The notes under the pieces were generated by a model, which was given only the letters and a program-made list of their open reading frames with translations, searched no databases and had not been told where the DNA came from. A stretch of 64,000 nt of DNA. It comes from Candidatus Saccharicenans sp. GTDB taxonomy: Bacteria > Acidobacteriota > Aminicenantia > Aminicenantales > Saccharicenantaceae. Both the position numbers and the translations under genes were made by a program. The stretch spans positions 1 through 64,000 of the forward strand of contig JANLFU010000009.1 of NCBI GenBank assembly GCA_024653215.1. The letters are read 5' to 3'. How positions within the stretch are numbered: position 1 is the stretch's first letter; each line of letters opens with the position of its first letter. Positions 7,585 to 16,224 of this stretch are shown here, in pieces.

Positions 7585-8841
7585 TTATATTAATTTTACC
7601 TCTCTTAGGAGACGATGCCAGAGCTTATTAAATAGACTAATAGTGAAATAAGCACCTGGTTTCCAATCCGAACATGAATAAATCGGAAATACTTTCTCAC
7701 CCCTTAAGGATTTCACCCATTGCCAGAAATTTAGCTGGCCCGCATTTCGGTATTCAAGAAAGGCCCTTATGTCACGTTGCCAATCAACCCAGATCACTTC
7801 CTCGCGAAATTTTAGTTGCCTTTTTACCGGTATCTCCTTTGCATCGCAATAAGCAATATACGGAAGATTTACCCCACAGTGTGCTCCCAGTCCATCCCAC
7901 ATACCAAATCTTGGATTAAACTCTATAATCTTGTAAACTCCATCTCTAATGTCCTTCTTAAATTCAATTCCCCCCAACCCTTTATAGCCGATATCTTTCA
8001 GAAACTTTGTTACAACAGGCCTAAGATTTAGGTCATCAAAGCTTTTCACATAACTCGCTGAACCGAATCCTTTTGGTATAACTCTATGCTTTTTGCCTGA
8101 GAAATAACCAAGAATTTCTGAATCACGATTACAATAAAAAGCAACATAAACAAGGTTATTATCTTTGCCTGGAATTACTTCCTGAATCACCACCCTATTA
8201 TCAATCTTAGAAATTCTCTCATAATTGTTTATAAGTTCTTTCCAATTCCTACAATAGACTACTTTAGGCCTTCCAGAAAATAGTCCTTTTACTAGTATCT
8301 GCGATGCCCTTTCTGAATACCAAAAAGAACTTTCTTCAGGCTTAATTATGGCTGGAAAAATAATTTCACTAGATATTAAATCCAAACTAGACTTGTTATT
8401 CACAAAAAACGTCTTGGGAGCAGGAATAGAATATTTACAGGCTAAATAATAGAGACCATCCTTATTAATCAACTTTTCTACAAGTTGATGATCCGGAATA
8501 AGAAAAGCATAGTATTTATTTAATTCATTTCTATAATTAGAAAAAAGAAATACATGATCATCGCTTAATGGATATAGAACAGCTTTTTGGCCGAGCGATT
8601 CCCCGAATCTTAACAAGAATTCGATAAAAGCCTTTTCGTCTTTATCTGAATATGGAGAGTATATATACTTTATATATTTGGAAAATCTACCCGGAATATC
8701 ATAGTTATGATCAATACCAAATACAGAAATACCTCTAGGAGCTAATATCCTGGCGATATCCAACCCCATATGATCATCAACCGGGGAGATCACAGCAGTT
8801 GATTTCTCAGCCATGTGATTATTTTCTTTCCTTGCTCTCAT
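7585..8841 (-). CDS. ATP-grasp carboxylate-amine ligase-like protein
   Basis: A 418-residue ATP-grasp protein of the PylC/D-aspartate-ligase/carbamoyl-phosphate-synthase type. The N-terminal Rossmann-like pre-ATP-grasp region has SPVDDHMGLDIARIL and LYPLSDDHVFLFSNYR. The ATP-grasp core has FPAIIKPEESSF and VVIQEVIPG. The metal-binding end is GLGGIEFKKDI...YKIIEFNPRFGMWDG, with the Glu and Asn expected to hold Mg. It should form an amide or peptide bond between a carboxylate and an amine. Homologues occur in polysaccharide loci; the substrate is unknown. Two starts are possible (8841, 4 bases after the upstream stop, and 8814 preceded by an AAGGAAAG stretch). It is the last gene of a four-gene minus-strand run. 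Confidence 0.83.
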   Translation of the reverse strand: MRARKENNHMAEKSTAVISPVDDHMGLDIARILAPRGISVFGIDHNYDIPGRFSKYIKYIYSPYSDKDEKAFIEFLLRFGESLGQKAVLYPLSDDHVFLFSNYRNELNKYYAFLIPDHQLVEKLINKDGLYYLACKYSIPAPKTFFVNNKSSLDLISSEIIFPAIIKPEESSFWYSERASQILVKGLFSGRPKVVYCRNWKELINNYERISKIDNRVVIQEVIPGKDNNLVYVAFYCNRDSEILGYFSGKKHRVIPKGFGSASYVKSFDDLNLRPVVTKFLKDIGYKGLGGIEFKKDIRDGVYKIIEFNPRFGMWDGLGAHCGVNLPYIAYCDAKEIPVKRQLKFREEVIWVDWQRDIRAFLEYRNAGQLNFWQWVKSLRGEKVFPIYSCSDWKPGAYFTISLFNKLWHRLLREVKLI

Positions 8842-8845
8842 TTAG

Positions 8846-9766
8846 TTAATAGGGCCTAAAATCAAGAATGCCCTCCCGGGTATAAAACTTTCTATCACAT
8901 GAGGGACATAAATAGGTACCCGGGATGTAGTGAACTGAAACTCTACAGGTAGGGCATACCAGGATATCCGTTAATTTTAGTCCGGGTATCAATTGCAATC
9001 TCTTTATAGCACTTGTCTTTCCTATCATCCATGGAGCCAGCCTTAACTTACCCATAAATCTTGCCCAGTGACTTCCCGGGATACTTCTCCCCGAAATATT
9101 TTCACTCAACTTGGCTATTTGTTTTATAAACACTGCTCCCAAGTAATACGGATGTTGAAAACCAGCTTCATATAATTCCTTCTTAATGTAAGTTGGATGA
9201 TGAGATATAAGAGCTGGGCTTACTTCTTTTGATTTTTTGGAAAATGGATTGTCGGTTTCTTTTCCTAAAAACCAATTCAAAATACGGTGTGCATTCTGCT
9301 TATTATGGTAAGAAAAAATAAACTCGCCAGCCCTTGACATTACTCTATGTATTTCGCGAAAGCTAATTTCCACATCAAAAAGGTGCTGCAGCACTCTGAT
9401 CATCAAAACGCAATCAAACGAGGCCTCTTTAAAAGGAAGGAAGTTTACATCTCCTGCAACAAAAAAGACGTTGTCGCGTGATTTTCCATATTCATTTAAT
9501 GCTTTTTTTAAAAGGTTGATAGAACCATCAAAGAGGATAACCGTATGAAATCTATCCTTATAACAGTTAAATAATCGACCGTGTCCGCACCCAACGTCTA
9601 TAACTCTTAAACCTCTTTTGGGCAGCATTCTTGAGATAAGATATTTTTCGAGTTTATCCTGGATCTTTTGATCCCAGTCCTTCCAAAAAGCATCGTATTC
9701 AACATCGTCATAAAGTTCCCATCTCTTTTTCCCATCGTTTAGGGATTCAGGAAGTTTTTTTATCAC
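8846..9766 (-). CDS. class I SAM-dependent methyltransferase with C-terminal zinc-ribbon-like tail
   Basis: 306 residues. Motif I VIDVGCGHGRLF (about residue 54), an acidic residue ending strand two (ILFDGS), FVAGDVNFLPF, and the post-I block DCVLMIRVLQHL mark a class I methyltransferase. The last ~40 residues hold two CxxC pairs (VCPTCRV and LCPSCDRKF), like a Trm112-type zinc ribbon, ending YTREGILDFRPY. This tail is normally seen at the N-terminus of RlmA/UbiE-type enzymes. It probably methylates a glycan or lipid-linked intermediate. The start is GTG at 9766, overlapping the previous stop by one base (TAGTG), so translation is coupled. Confidence 0.85.
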   Translation of the reverse strand: MIKKLPESLNDGKKRWELYDDVEYDAFWKDWDQKIQDKLEKYLISRMLPKRGLRVIDVGCGHGRLFNCYKDRFHTVILFDGSINLLKKALNEYGKSRDNVFFVAGDVNFLPFKEASFDCVLMIRVLQHLFDVEISFREIHRVMSRAGEFIFSYHNKQNAHRILNWFLGKETDNPFSKKSKEVSPALISHHPTYIKKELYEAGFQHPYYLGAVFIKQIAKLSENISGRSIPGSHWARFMGKLRLAPWMIGKTSAIKRLQLIPGLKLTDILVCPTCRVSVHYIPGTYLCPSCDRKFYTREGILDFRPY

Positions 9767-10557
9767 TAAAGCACGACCTTTCTTATTTTTCTTCTTCGAT
9801 CCACCCTTCCCTTTCTGAAACAGAGTATTGGTTCCGAGGCCCGACTGGCGGGAAGAACCTTGTGACGCAACCTCATTATGTTCCTATAGGCTAAAGCTTT
9901 TATTCTTGATCGTTCATAAAGTTTTCGATATCGGCTGCTTCCTCCAGGCATAGCTATATAAACCGTATCGAGACAAAATTCAAACGTTGACACAAAATCC
10001 CTCAATGTTTTGTATGTATAATAACGGACGTGAGCATAGAATTCATACTTTTCTTCTTCAGAGCCAAGGGGCTCATGGAATGATCTTCCCCAAAACAATG
10101 GCTTTATTAAATATTCAGGAGCTGCATAATTAGGTGCACAGATATAAAAGTACCCACCAGGTTCAAGTATTCTATTAGTTTCACGTAAAAAATGATCAGG
10201 ATGAATTAGGTGCTCGATGGTAGCCAGGGAAATCGCCGCATCAAAACTGGCATCTTCAAAAGGAAAAGGATTCTTCGTATCATCTATATCAAATGACACT
10301 GTCTTTAGATCTTGTTGTTTCAAAATATTAAGGCACGTTGGAGTAATATCATTACAAATTATCTCCGCGCCATATAGGTCTTTTATCCTCCGGGCAGCAC
10401 ATCCTACACCTGCCGACAAATCAATAATTTTTTTGTGCCCACGATTCTCAAATACGGCGGGGAAAACTCTGTGTCTTTCCTTAAACCAGGGATAATCCTC
10501 TATTTTTTCTATGCCTTTAAGCCTACCCTCTTCAATTTCGACAGCATCAATTATCAT
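9766..10557 (-). CDS. class I SAM-dependent methyltransferase
   Basis: 263 residues. Motif I is IIDLSAGVGCAARRI, followed by IICNDITP and the Methyltransf_11-type block ISLATIEHLIHPDHFLRETN with the C-terminal LEPGGYFYICAPN. Motif I reads DLSAGVG instead of DxGxGxG, as in several polysaccharide-locus methyltransferases. The C-terminal third is basic and may contact membrane or an acidic glycan. It sits between a FemAB-like gene (18 bp upstream) and a second methyltransferase (one-base overlap). The acceptor is unknown. Confidence 0.83.
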   Translation of the reverse strand: MIIDAVEIEEGRLKGIEKIEDYPWFKERHRVFPAVFENRGHKKIIDLSAGVGCAARRIKDLYGAEIICNDITPTCLNILKQQDLKTVSFDIDDTKNPFPFEDASFDAAISLATIEHLIHPDHFLRETNRILEPGGYFYICAPNYAAPEYLIKPLFWGRSFHEPLGSEEEKYEFYAHVRYYTYKTLRDFVSTFEFCLDTVYIAMPGGSSRYRKLYERSRIKALAYRNIMRLRHKVLPASRASEPILCFRKGRVDRRRKIRKVVL

Positions 10558-10575
10558 TTAACCCCCCTGATTAAT

Positions 10576-11601
10576 CTACAATTTGCGGAATAACATAGGC
10601 CTTATTAAATCATATAAAAAAACACTCGGATAATATAATAATTTAGAATGAATATTTTTGAAACGTCCATAATTTACTTCTTCTCCACCAAATTTGGCTT
10701 TGAAATCGCGGACGCCATATTTTTGACCAGGCCGACCCGCCCCTCCAAAGTCATAAATTTTATAGCCATTAAGGCAACCCCATTCAAGCAATTTCCAAGT
10801 CAGTAATTCGTTGGGCAGAAAGCTCCGATACCTCCGATCCACACCACCATACCAACCGTACATATTATTTTTAAATAAAAGGTCAAAAGAAACTGCAGCG
10901 GGTTGGCCATCTACTCGAGCCAGTGTAATCTTTAGCATTCCTTTGGGAAATAATATTTCATAAGCAGCCTTGAATAATGAAATATCTGCCAAGGGCACTG
11001 CAGCCCTTTTATATGTAGCTAAAAGGAGGCTATAACATTCATCTATCATATCTAGTTCTTTAATTTCTTCTATTTTAACGAGTCCTTTCTTAATAGTCCT
11101 TTTTATGTTCTTTCTAGTACGAGCTCCAATCCGACAAAAAACAGTTTCGGGATTATCATCAAGCCTTACTAAAAAATTCATATGATTCTCATAATAGAAC
11201 TTTAATTCTTTCATCAAACATTTTAGGCGGCCCATATCACATAGATTTCGCATCTCCGTAAAAATTGCTTTTTTCTTAACAAGTTTGGAATAAGCCGATA
11301 TCAAGGCGGATATGGCCTTATTCCCATCGGGTCCATCCTCAACCAGAACGCTGCCAAAACTGACTGCTCGGGTTGTCAGTCTATTTAATATCGGAGATGG
11401 AAATAAACTTATAAATACAGGTATAAATAGAGCCAATATCCGGCCATTTTCTACTGCGGCCCACAATTCGGGCCTAAAATTTTTTGTCCGTAAATAAACA
11501 CAATACATTTCTTTGGTATGGAAAATATTACCTTCTTTTTTTCTGAAAACGAATTCATCCCACCACTTCTCAGGTACTTCATTCATAATCTCAACAGACA
11601 T
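10576..11601 (-). CDS. FemAB-like aminoacyl/acyl transferase (GNAT fold)
   Basis: A 341-residue protein of the FemAB-like/Acetyltransf_6 group. Typical are the TRKNIKRTIKKG basic motif in the middle, the acetyltransferase-like block KITLARVDGQPAAVSFDLLF, YGWYGGVDRRYRSFLPNELL, and the C-terminal YDFGGAGRPGQKYGVRDFKAKFGG. FemAB enzymes move amino acids from tRNA to peptidoglycan precursors. Relatives in exopolysaccharide/PEP-CTERM loci have unproven acyl- or aminoacyl-transfer roles. It is the first gene of the minus-strand run 7585-11601, with its own promoter at 11619-11648. A second FemAB-like gene is at 17229. Confidence 0.82.
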   Translation of the reverse strand: MSVEIMNEVPEKWWDEFVFRKKEGNIFHTKEMYCVYLRTKNFRPELWAAVENGRILALFIPVFISLFPSPILNRLTTRAVSFGSVLVEDGPDGNKAISALISAYSKLVKKKAIFTEMRNLCDMGRLKCLMKELKFYYENHMNFLVRLDDNPETVFCRIGARTRKNIKRTIKKGLVKIEEIKELDMIDECYSLLLATYKRAAVPLADISLFKAAYEILFPKGMLKITLARVDGQPAAVSFDLLFKNNMYGWYGGVDRRYRSFLPNELLTWKLLEWGCLNGYKIYDFGGAGRPGQKYGVRDFKAKFGGEEVNYGRFKNIHSKLLYYPSVFLYDLIRPMLFRKL

Positions 11602-11618
11602 AATGCCTTCTTGATATT

Positions 11619-11648
11619 ATTCTAATATCTGCAGTTTTCATAAGTCAA
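11619..11648 (-). promoter_or_regulatory. promoter of the FemAB/methyltransferase/ATP-grasp run
   Basis: Minus-strand TTGACT (11643-11648), 18-base spacer, TAGAAT (11619-11624; one mismatch to TATAAT), about 18 bases upstream of the ATG at 11601. Confidence 0.5.
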
Positions 11649-11743
11649 CGCTTAGCCTCACAAAACTTCATGTGTCATAATTTCACCTCGGTCAAGAAGA
11701 TATCGAATAATAAGATCCCAAACAGTTCTAAATAGCTCCAACA

Positions 11744-13816
11744 TTGATAATTGACCGAATATATGTCCGCTTGAAAAAATTATTCTTTTTATATAGATTA
11801 GTAGAATATCAAATGGATACTTCTAATTTTTATTATTACTTAAAACCTATTATTCCACGCCGGGCTCAAATAGCTTTAAGGAGAAAGATTTCCCTTTATA
11901 AGAGAAAACTCTATAGTGAAGCCTGGCCCATCCATCCAGAAGCAGGAGAACTGCCTGAAGGCTGGGTTGGCTGGCCTGATGGAAAAAAATTTGCTCTGGT
12001 TCTCATGCACGATGTAGACACAGCACCGGGATACAAAAATATCCTAAACCTGATAAACCTGGAAAAAGAGATTGGATTTAAATCCTCTTTTAACCTCGTC
12101 CCGGAAGGATATAAAATTGAACCTGCGCTGAGAGAATTTATTAAGTCTCAGGGATTTGGCTTAGGGGTTCATGGCCTTACTCATGAAGGTAGAGTTTTTC
12201 AGAACCGGAGAAAATTTGAAAAAGCAATTCCTAAGATAAACAAATATCTGGCCGATTGGTCAACAGAAGTATTTTCATCCCCATCAATGCTTGGAAACCT
12301 GGACTGGATTTCTCAGCTAAACATTGCCTGTGATTGTTCAACCTTTGATACCGATCCATTTGAACCTCAAGCCAACGATATTGAAACTATATTTCCCTTA
12401 ATAATAGTTAATAGCAGTCAGACAAGGTCATATGTGGAATTGCCATATACCCTTCCCCAGGACCATTGCCTCTTTATAATTCTTCAAGAGAAAGACATAA
12501 ATCTCTGGAAGCAAAAACTTGATTGGATCGCTGAAAAAGGCGGTATGGCTCTCTTGAATACTCATCCGGATTATATGCAATTCGCCGGCCAAAAACAGCG
12601 GTCAGAAACCTATCCTTCCGACTTCTATAGAGAATTCCTCAACTACGTAAAAAATAGATATGTCAATCAGTTCTGGAACGCGCTGCCCATTGAAATAGCT
12701 CGGTACTGGAAAGACAAAATGGGCCACCAGCGTTTTGTCCTTTCCAGAAAATATCGAAAATCTGCTTTAAGCCACTTAAAAAAGACCATCTGGATAGACC
12801 TGGATAATACTCCCCATGTTCCTTTTTTCATCCCAATTAAAAGAGAACTTAAAAGAAGGAATTATCGTGTCTTGCTGACCGCCCGAGATGCTTTTCAGGT
12901 AAAAGAATTAGCCCAGCAAAGCGGACTTTTCTTCAGAACAATTGGTCGCCATTATGGAAAACACAAATTAAAAAAGCTGGCCGGGTGGTTTCTCAGGTCT
13001 CTTCAATTAATTCCATTCATAATCAAACATCGTCCGGACGTAGCTGTATCGCATGGCTCCAGGTCTCAGATATTTGCCGCCAATCTATTAGGAATCCCAA
13101 CGATACTCTTAATAGATTATGAACACAGTCGGCCTGCACCTTTTTCTCATCCAAGATGGTTGATTGTTCCCGAGGCCATCAAAGAAGCCAAATTAATATC
13201 AAAAAGAGTTTTATACTACCAGGGACTTAAAGAGGATGTCTATGCGCCAAATTTCCGGCCAGATAGCAGCCTTTTACAAGATCTGGGGATAACTGAGAAA
13301 GACATTATTATTACCCTCAGGCCACCAGCCACCGAAGCTCACTATCACAATCCTGCTGGAGAAGATCTGTTCTATAAATCTGTGGACTGGCTTTTTAAGA
13401 ATACAGAGGCAAAAGTGGTTATACTGCCTCGAAATAAAAAACAAGCAGAAGAAATACGTAAAAAAAGGAAAATCTGGTTTGCGAACGGTAAAATAATCAT
13501 TCCTGATAAAGCCATAGATGGTCTAAACCTTATTTATTTTTCTGACCTGGTAATAAGCGGCGGTGGCACCATGAACCGTGAAGCCGCTGCCCTGGGTGTA
13601 CCGGTATACAGTATCTTTCGCGGTCCTATCGGCCTTATAGACAAACAACTCGAGCGAGAGGGCCGTTTGACTTTTATTTCCAAACCAGAAGAACTCTCGA
13701 AGATAAAAATAGAAAAACGGCAGAGGATCGCCCTTTCGCACCTTAAGAAAAGACCAGCGCTTGGTCAGATCATCTCTAATATTGAGTTTATTATCAAAGA
13801 GGAATTCAGAGAATAA
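11744..13816 (+). CDS. fusion of polysaccharide deacetylase-like and DUF354 (glycosyltransferase-like) domains
   Basis: A 690-residue two-domain protein. Residues about 60-330 are a NodB-type (carbohydrate esterase 4-like) domain: the metal Asp block is ALVLMHDVDTAPG, the His block GLGVHGLTHEGR, and a late LLNTHPDY. Residues about 345-690 match the DUF354 family of GT-B-like proteins: TIWIDLDNTPHVPFFIPI, VAVSHGSRSQIFAANLLG, and the acceptor-end SGGGTMNREAAALGVPVYS. DUF354 proteins usually stand alone, so the fusion joins a predicted N-deacetylase to a predicted sugar transferase. The start is TTG 11744, or ATG 11813, which loses 23 residues; neither has a good ribosome site. wecB follows after 9 bp, so they form one operon. 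Confidence 0.8.
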   Translation: MIIDRIYVRLKKLFFLYRLVEYQMDTSNFYYYLKPIIPRRAQIALRRKISLYKRKLYSEAWPIHPEAGELPEGWVGWPDGKKFALVLMHDVDTAPGYKNILNLINLEKEIGFKSSFNLVPEGYKIEPALREFIKSQGFGLGVHGLTHEGRVFQNRRKFEKAIPKINKYLADWSTEVFSSPSMLGNLDWISQLNIACDCSTFDTDPFEPQANDIETIFPLIIVNSSQTRSYVELPYTLPQDHCLFIILQEKDINLWKQKLDWIAEKGGMALLNTHPDYMQFAGQKQRSETYPSDFYREFLNYVKNRYVNQFWNALPIEIARYWKDKMGHQRFVLSRKYRKSALSHLKKTIWIDLDNTPHVPFFIPIKRELKRRNYRVLLTARDAFQVKELAQQSGLFFRTIGRHYGKHKLKKLAGWFLRSLQLIPFIIKHRPDVAVSHGSRSQIFAANLLGIPTILLIDYEHSRPAPFSHPRWLIVPEAIKEAKLISKRVLYYQGLKEDVYAPNFRPDSSLLQDLGITEKDIIITLRPPATEAHYHNPAGEDLFYKSVDWLFKNTEAKVVILPRNKKQAEEIRKKRKIWFANGKIIIPDKAIDGLNLIYFSDLVISGGGTMNREAAALGVPVYSIFRGPIGLIDKQLEREGRLTFISKPEELSKIKIEKRQRIALSHLKKRPALGQIISNIEFIIKEEFRE

Positions 13817-13825
13817 GGCCAAAGC

Positions 13826-14947
13826 ATGCAGAATATTCTGCCAAAAACTTTAAAATTAATCCTGGTGGCGGGAGCCAGGCCTAATTTTATGAAAATTGCT
13901 CCGCTGATTAAGGCCGTTCGCTCTCACAATACAAAAAAGGATAATAAGCCCAAAATAGATGCTGTCCTGGTTCACACCGGCCAGCATTATGACAGCAATA
14001 TGTCAGACATTTTTTTTAAGGAGCTGGGCATACCAGAACCGGACATCAACCTTGGAGTGGGTTCTGGTTCTCACGCCGAGCAGACGGCCCGAATTATGCT
14101 GGCCTTTGAGCCAGTCTGCCTGAAGGAAAAACCTGATTGGGTGGTGGTGGTGGGAGACGTGAATTCCACCCTGGCCTGCTCGGTCGTCGCTTCCAAGCTT
14201 GGAATAAAAGTGGCCCATGTGGAAGCTGGCCTGAGGAGCTACGACCGGACCATGCCCGAAGAGATAAACAGGCTGGTTACCGATGCTCTGGCAGATTTAT
14301 TGTTTACCCCATCTGTTGATGCGAATATCAATCTGAAAAAGGAAGGTATACTTGCAAAAAAAATCAAGCTGGTGGGAAACATCATGATCGATGCCCTGCT
14401 ATCCAGGCTGCCGGAGGCTGAAAAGAGCCGGCTCCCCCTGCGGCTTCACCTTACCCCTCGAGAATTCATTTATGTAACATTACACCGGCCATCAAATGTG
14501 GATAGGCCTGAAATTTTATCCGTGATAATGAGAAAACTGGGCAAAATATCAAAAAGAATGCCGGTCGTTTTCCCCGTCCATCCGAGGACAAATAAGATGT
14601 TGGAAGAAATTAATTTCCGGGCTAAGTCTTATGGCCAGCTTATGTTGATTGAACCTGTTGGCTATACAGATTCGCTCTGGCTGGCTAAATATGCCAGATT
14701 GGTTCTGACAGATTCAGGAGGATTGCAAGAAGAAACCACTTATTTTAAGACTCCTTGCCTGACCCTTCGCCCGAATACCGAAAGACCAATTACCATAAAA
14801 CTCGGCACCAACAAGTTGACCAGCCTTGATAATCTGGAATCAGACATTGAAGAAATTATTTCAGGAAAAATAAAACGCGGAACTATCCCTAAGTACTGGG
14901 ACGGAAAGACCGCCGAAAGAATAATAAAGCATCTTATAGCAGCATAA
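13826..14947 (+). CDS. wecB: UDP-N-acetylglucosamine 2-epimerase (non-hydrolysing)
   Basis: A 373-residue GT-B-fold epimerase, full family length. Motifs: VAGARPNFMKIAPL at the N-terminus, VHTGQHYDSNMS, VVGDVNSTLACSV, VAHVEAGLRSYDRTMPEE, VTLHRPSNVD, FPVHPRTNKM, and LTDSGGLQEE for UDP binding. It interconverts UDP-GlcNAc and UDP-ManNAc, or the uronic and diacetamido equivalents as WbpI does. With the WbpE/B/D-like genes at 40940-43617, a mannosaminuronic-type sugar is a reasonable prediction. It follows the deacetylase/DUF354 gene by 9 bp and precedes the toroid protein by 42 bp. Confidence 0.93.
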   Translation: MQNILPKTLKLILVAGARPNFMKIAPLIKAVRSHNTKKDNKPKIDAVLVHTGQHYDSNMSDIFFKELGIPEPDINLGVGSGSHAEQTARIMLAFEPVCLKEKPDWVVVVGDVNSTLACSVVASKLGIKVAHVEAGLRSYDRTMPEEINRLVTDALADLLFTPSVDANINLKKEGILAKKIKLVGNIMIDALLSRLPEAEKSRLPLRLHLTPREFIYVTLHRPSNVDRPEILSVIMRKLGKISKRMPVVFPVHPRTNKMLEEINFRAKSYGQLMLIEPVGYTDSLWLAKYARLVLTDSGGLQEETTYFKTPCLTLRPNTERPITIKLGTNKLTSLDNLESDIEEIISGKIKRGTIPKYWDGKTAERIIKHLIAA

Positions 14948-14989
14948 AGAGCAACAGTAAGAAGGGATATCGGGCAGAGTACTTCCTCA

Positions 14990-16174
14990 ATGATCAAGAG
15001 CATGGACAGAAGCGACATAAATCCTGATGCAATCAGGGAAATTACAATCAAACTATGGCGATACTGCGAACAAAATAATTTTGCCGGCTATGACCCCTAC
15101 GATGCCCTTAACAGCAGGTTATTAAAAATAATTCCAGGAGCTAACACCAGATTTTTCAGGCTGGCCCTTACCCAGTCACTGAAAAGGCTTCCGGTTAATC
15201 TGAGGCCATTGTTATTAATCCCAAAGACCCAGAACCCAAAAGCCCTGGCAATCTTTCTGAAGGCAGCCTTAAAGGTGAAAGCTGCCGGCGTAATTGACAC
15301 TACTGACAAAATAACCTATCTGATAAATAGAATTGCTGAGCTCAGGTCCCCTGGTCTGCCCTATTACTGCTGGGGATATAGCTTTCCCTGGCAGACTAGA
15401 ACACTACTTGTTCCCAGAGGTTCACCAAATCTGGTCTGCACGGTGTTCGTTGCCGATGCTCTGCTGGATGCCTATGAAGCCACGAAAAATGAATTTTGCC
15501 TGGAAATGGCAGTGAGCGCCGGGGCCTATATATTTAATCAACTCTACTGGTCTGAAGGCGACCGGGCTGGATTCAGTTATCCCCAACCCGGACTGAGAAT
15601 TCACATCTATAATGCCGACCTGCTGGCCGCTGCCTTATTGACCAGATTATCGCGAATAACTGGTGATAATAATTACAAGGAACCTGCATTGATGGTAGCC
15701 AGATACGCGGCCAAGCACCAGAACGAAGATGGCTCCTGGTTCTATGGAGAAACGCCCGCGTCCAGATGGATTGATAACTTTCATACAGGCTATAATCTTC
15801 TGGCTTTAAGAGATATCTCAAAATATGCGGCTACTGATGAGTTCAAGCCTAGTATAATCAAAGGGCTAAGATTTTATAAGAGTAATTTTTTCCACCCTGG
15901 CGGTGCGCCAAAATATTATCACAACAAACCCTACCCGATTGACACACACTGCATGGCCCAGAGTATAATTACCCTGGAGACTTTAAGGGACCTTGATGAT
16001 ACAAATCACGATCTTGCTTTATCAGTTCTTATCTGGTCAATAAAACATATGTTGAATAAGAAAGGATATTTTTATTATCAAGTTCACAGATTATATAAGA
16101 ATCGTATATCCTACATGCGATGGTCGCAGGCCTGGATGCTCCTGGCATTAAGCTTTTTGGATAATGAGTATTAG
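14990..16174 (+). CDS. alpha/alpha-toroid (six-hairpin glycosidase-like) protein
   Basis: A 394-residue, mostly helical protein with repeated hairpins and aromatic/acidic turns, for example ADALLDAYEATKNEFCLEMA, YNADLLAAALLTRLSRI, NEDGSWFYGE, IDNFHTGYNLLALRDI and YPIDTHCMAQSIITL. These match the six-hairpin glycosidase/polysaccharide-lyase-like group often seen in exopolysaccharide loci. There is no signal peptide, so it would act in the cytoplasm, perhaps on a lipid-linked or nucleotide-linked sugar. Such proteins are sometimes mislabelled delta-aminolevulinic acid dehydratase; nothing here supports that. Its role is unproven. Confidence 0.7.
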   Translation: MIKSMDRSDINPDAIREITIKLWRYCEQNNFAGYDPYDALNSRLLKIIPGANTRFFRLALTQSLKRLPVNLRPLLLIPKTQNPKALAIFLKAALKVKAAGVIDTTDKITYLINRIAELRSPGLPYYCWGYSFPWQTRTLLVPRGSPNLVCTVFVADALLDAYEATKNEFCLEMAVSAGAYIFNQLYWSEGDRAGFSYPQPGLRIHIYNADLLAAALLTRLSRITGDNNYKEPALMVARYAAKHQNEDGSWFYGETPASRWIDNFHTGYNLLALRDISKYAATDEFKPSIIKGLRFYKSNFFHPGGAPKYYHNKPYPIDTHCMAQSIITLETLRDLDDTNHDLALSVLIWSIKHMLNKKGYFYYQVHRLYKNRISYMRWSQAWMLLALSFLDNEY

Positions 16175-16224
16175 ATGCCCTTTTTCTACCCAATTCTGCA
16201 CATTTTAAATCTGAGATTTCTATC

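Noticed and set aside
14990-16174. Delta-aminolevulinic acid dehydratase
   Set aside because: A label sometimes given to such proteins. No metal-binding cysteines or Schiff-base lysine motif of that enzyme is seen; the helical-hairpin pattern fits an alpha/alpha toroid.
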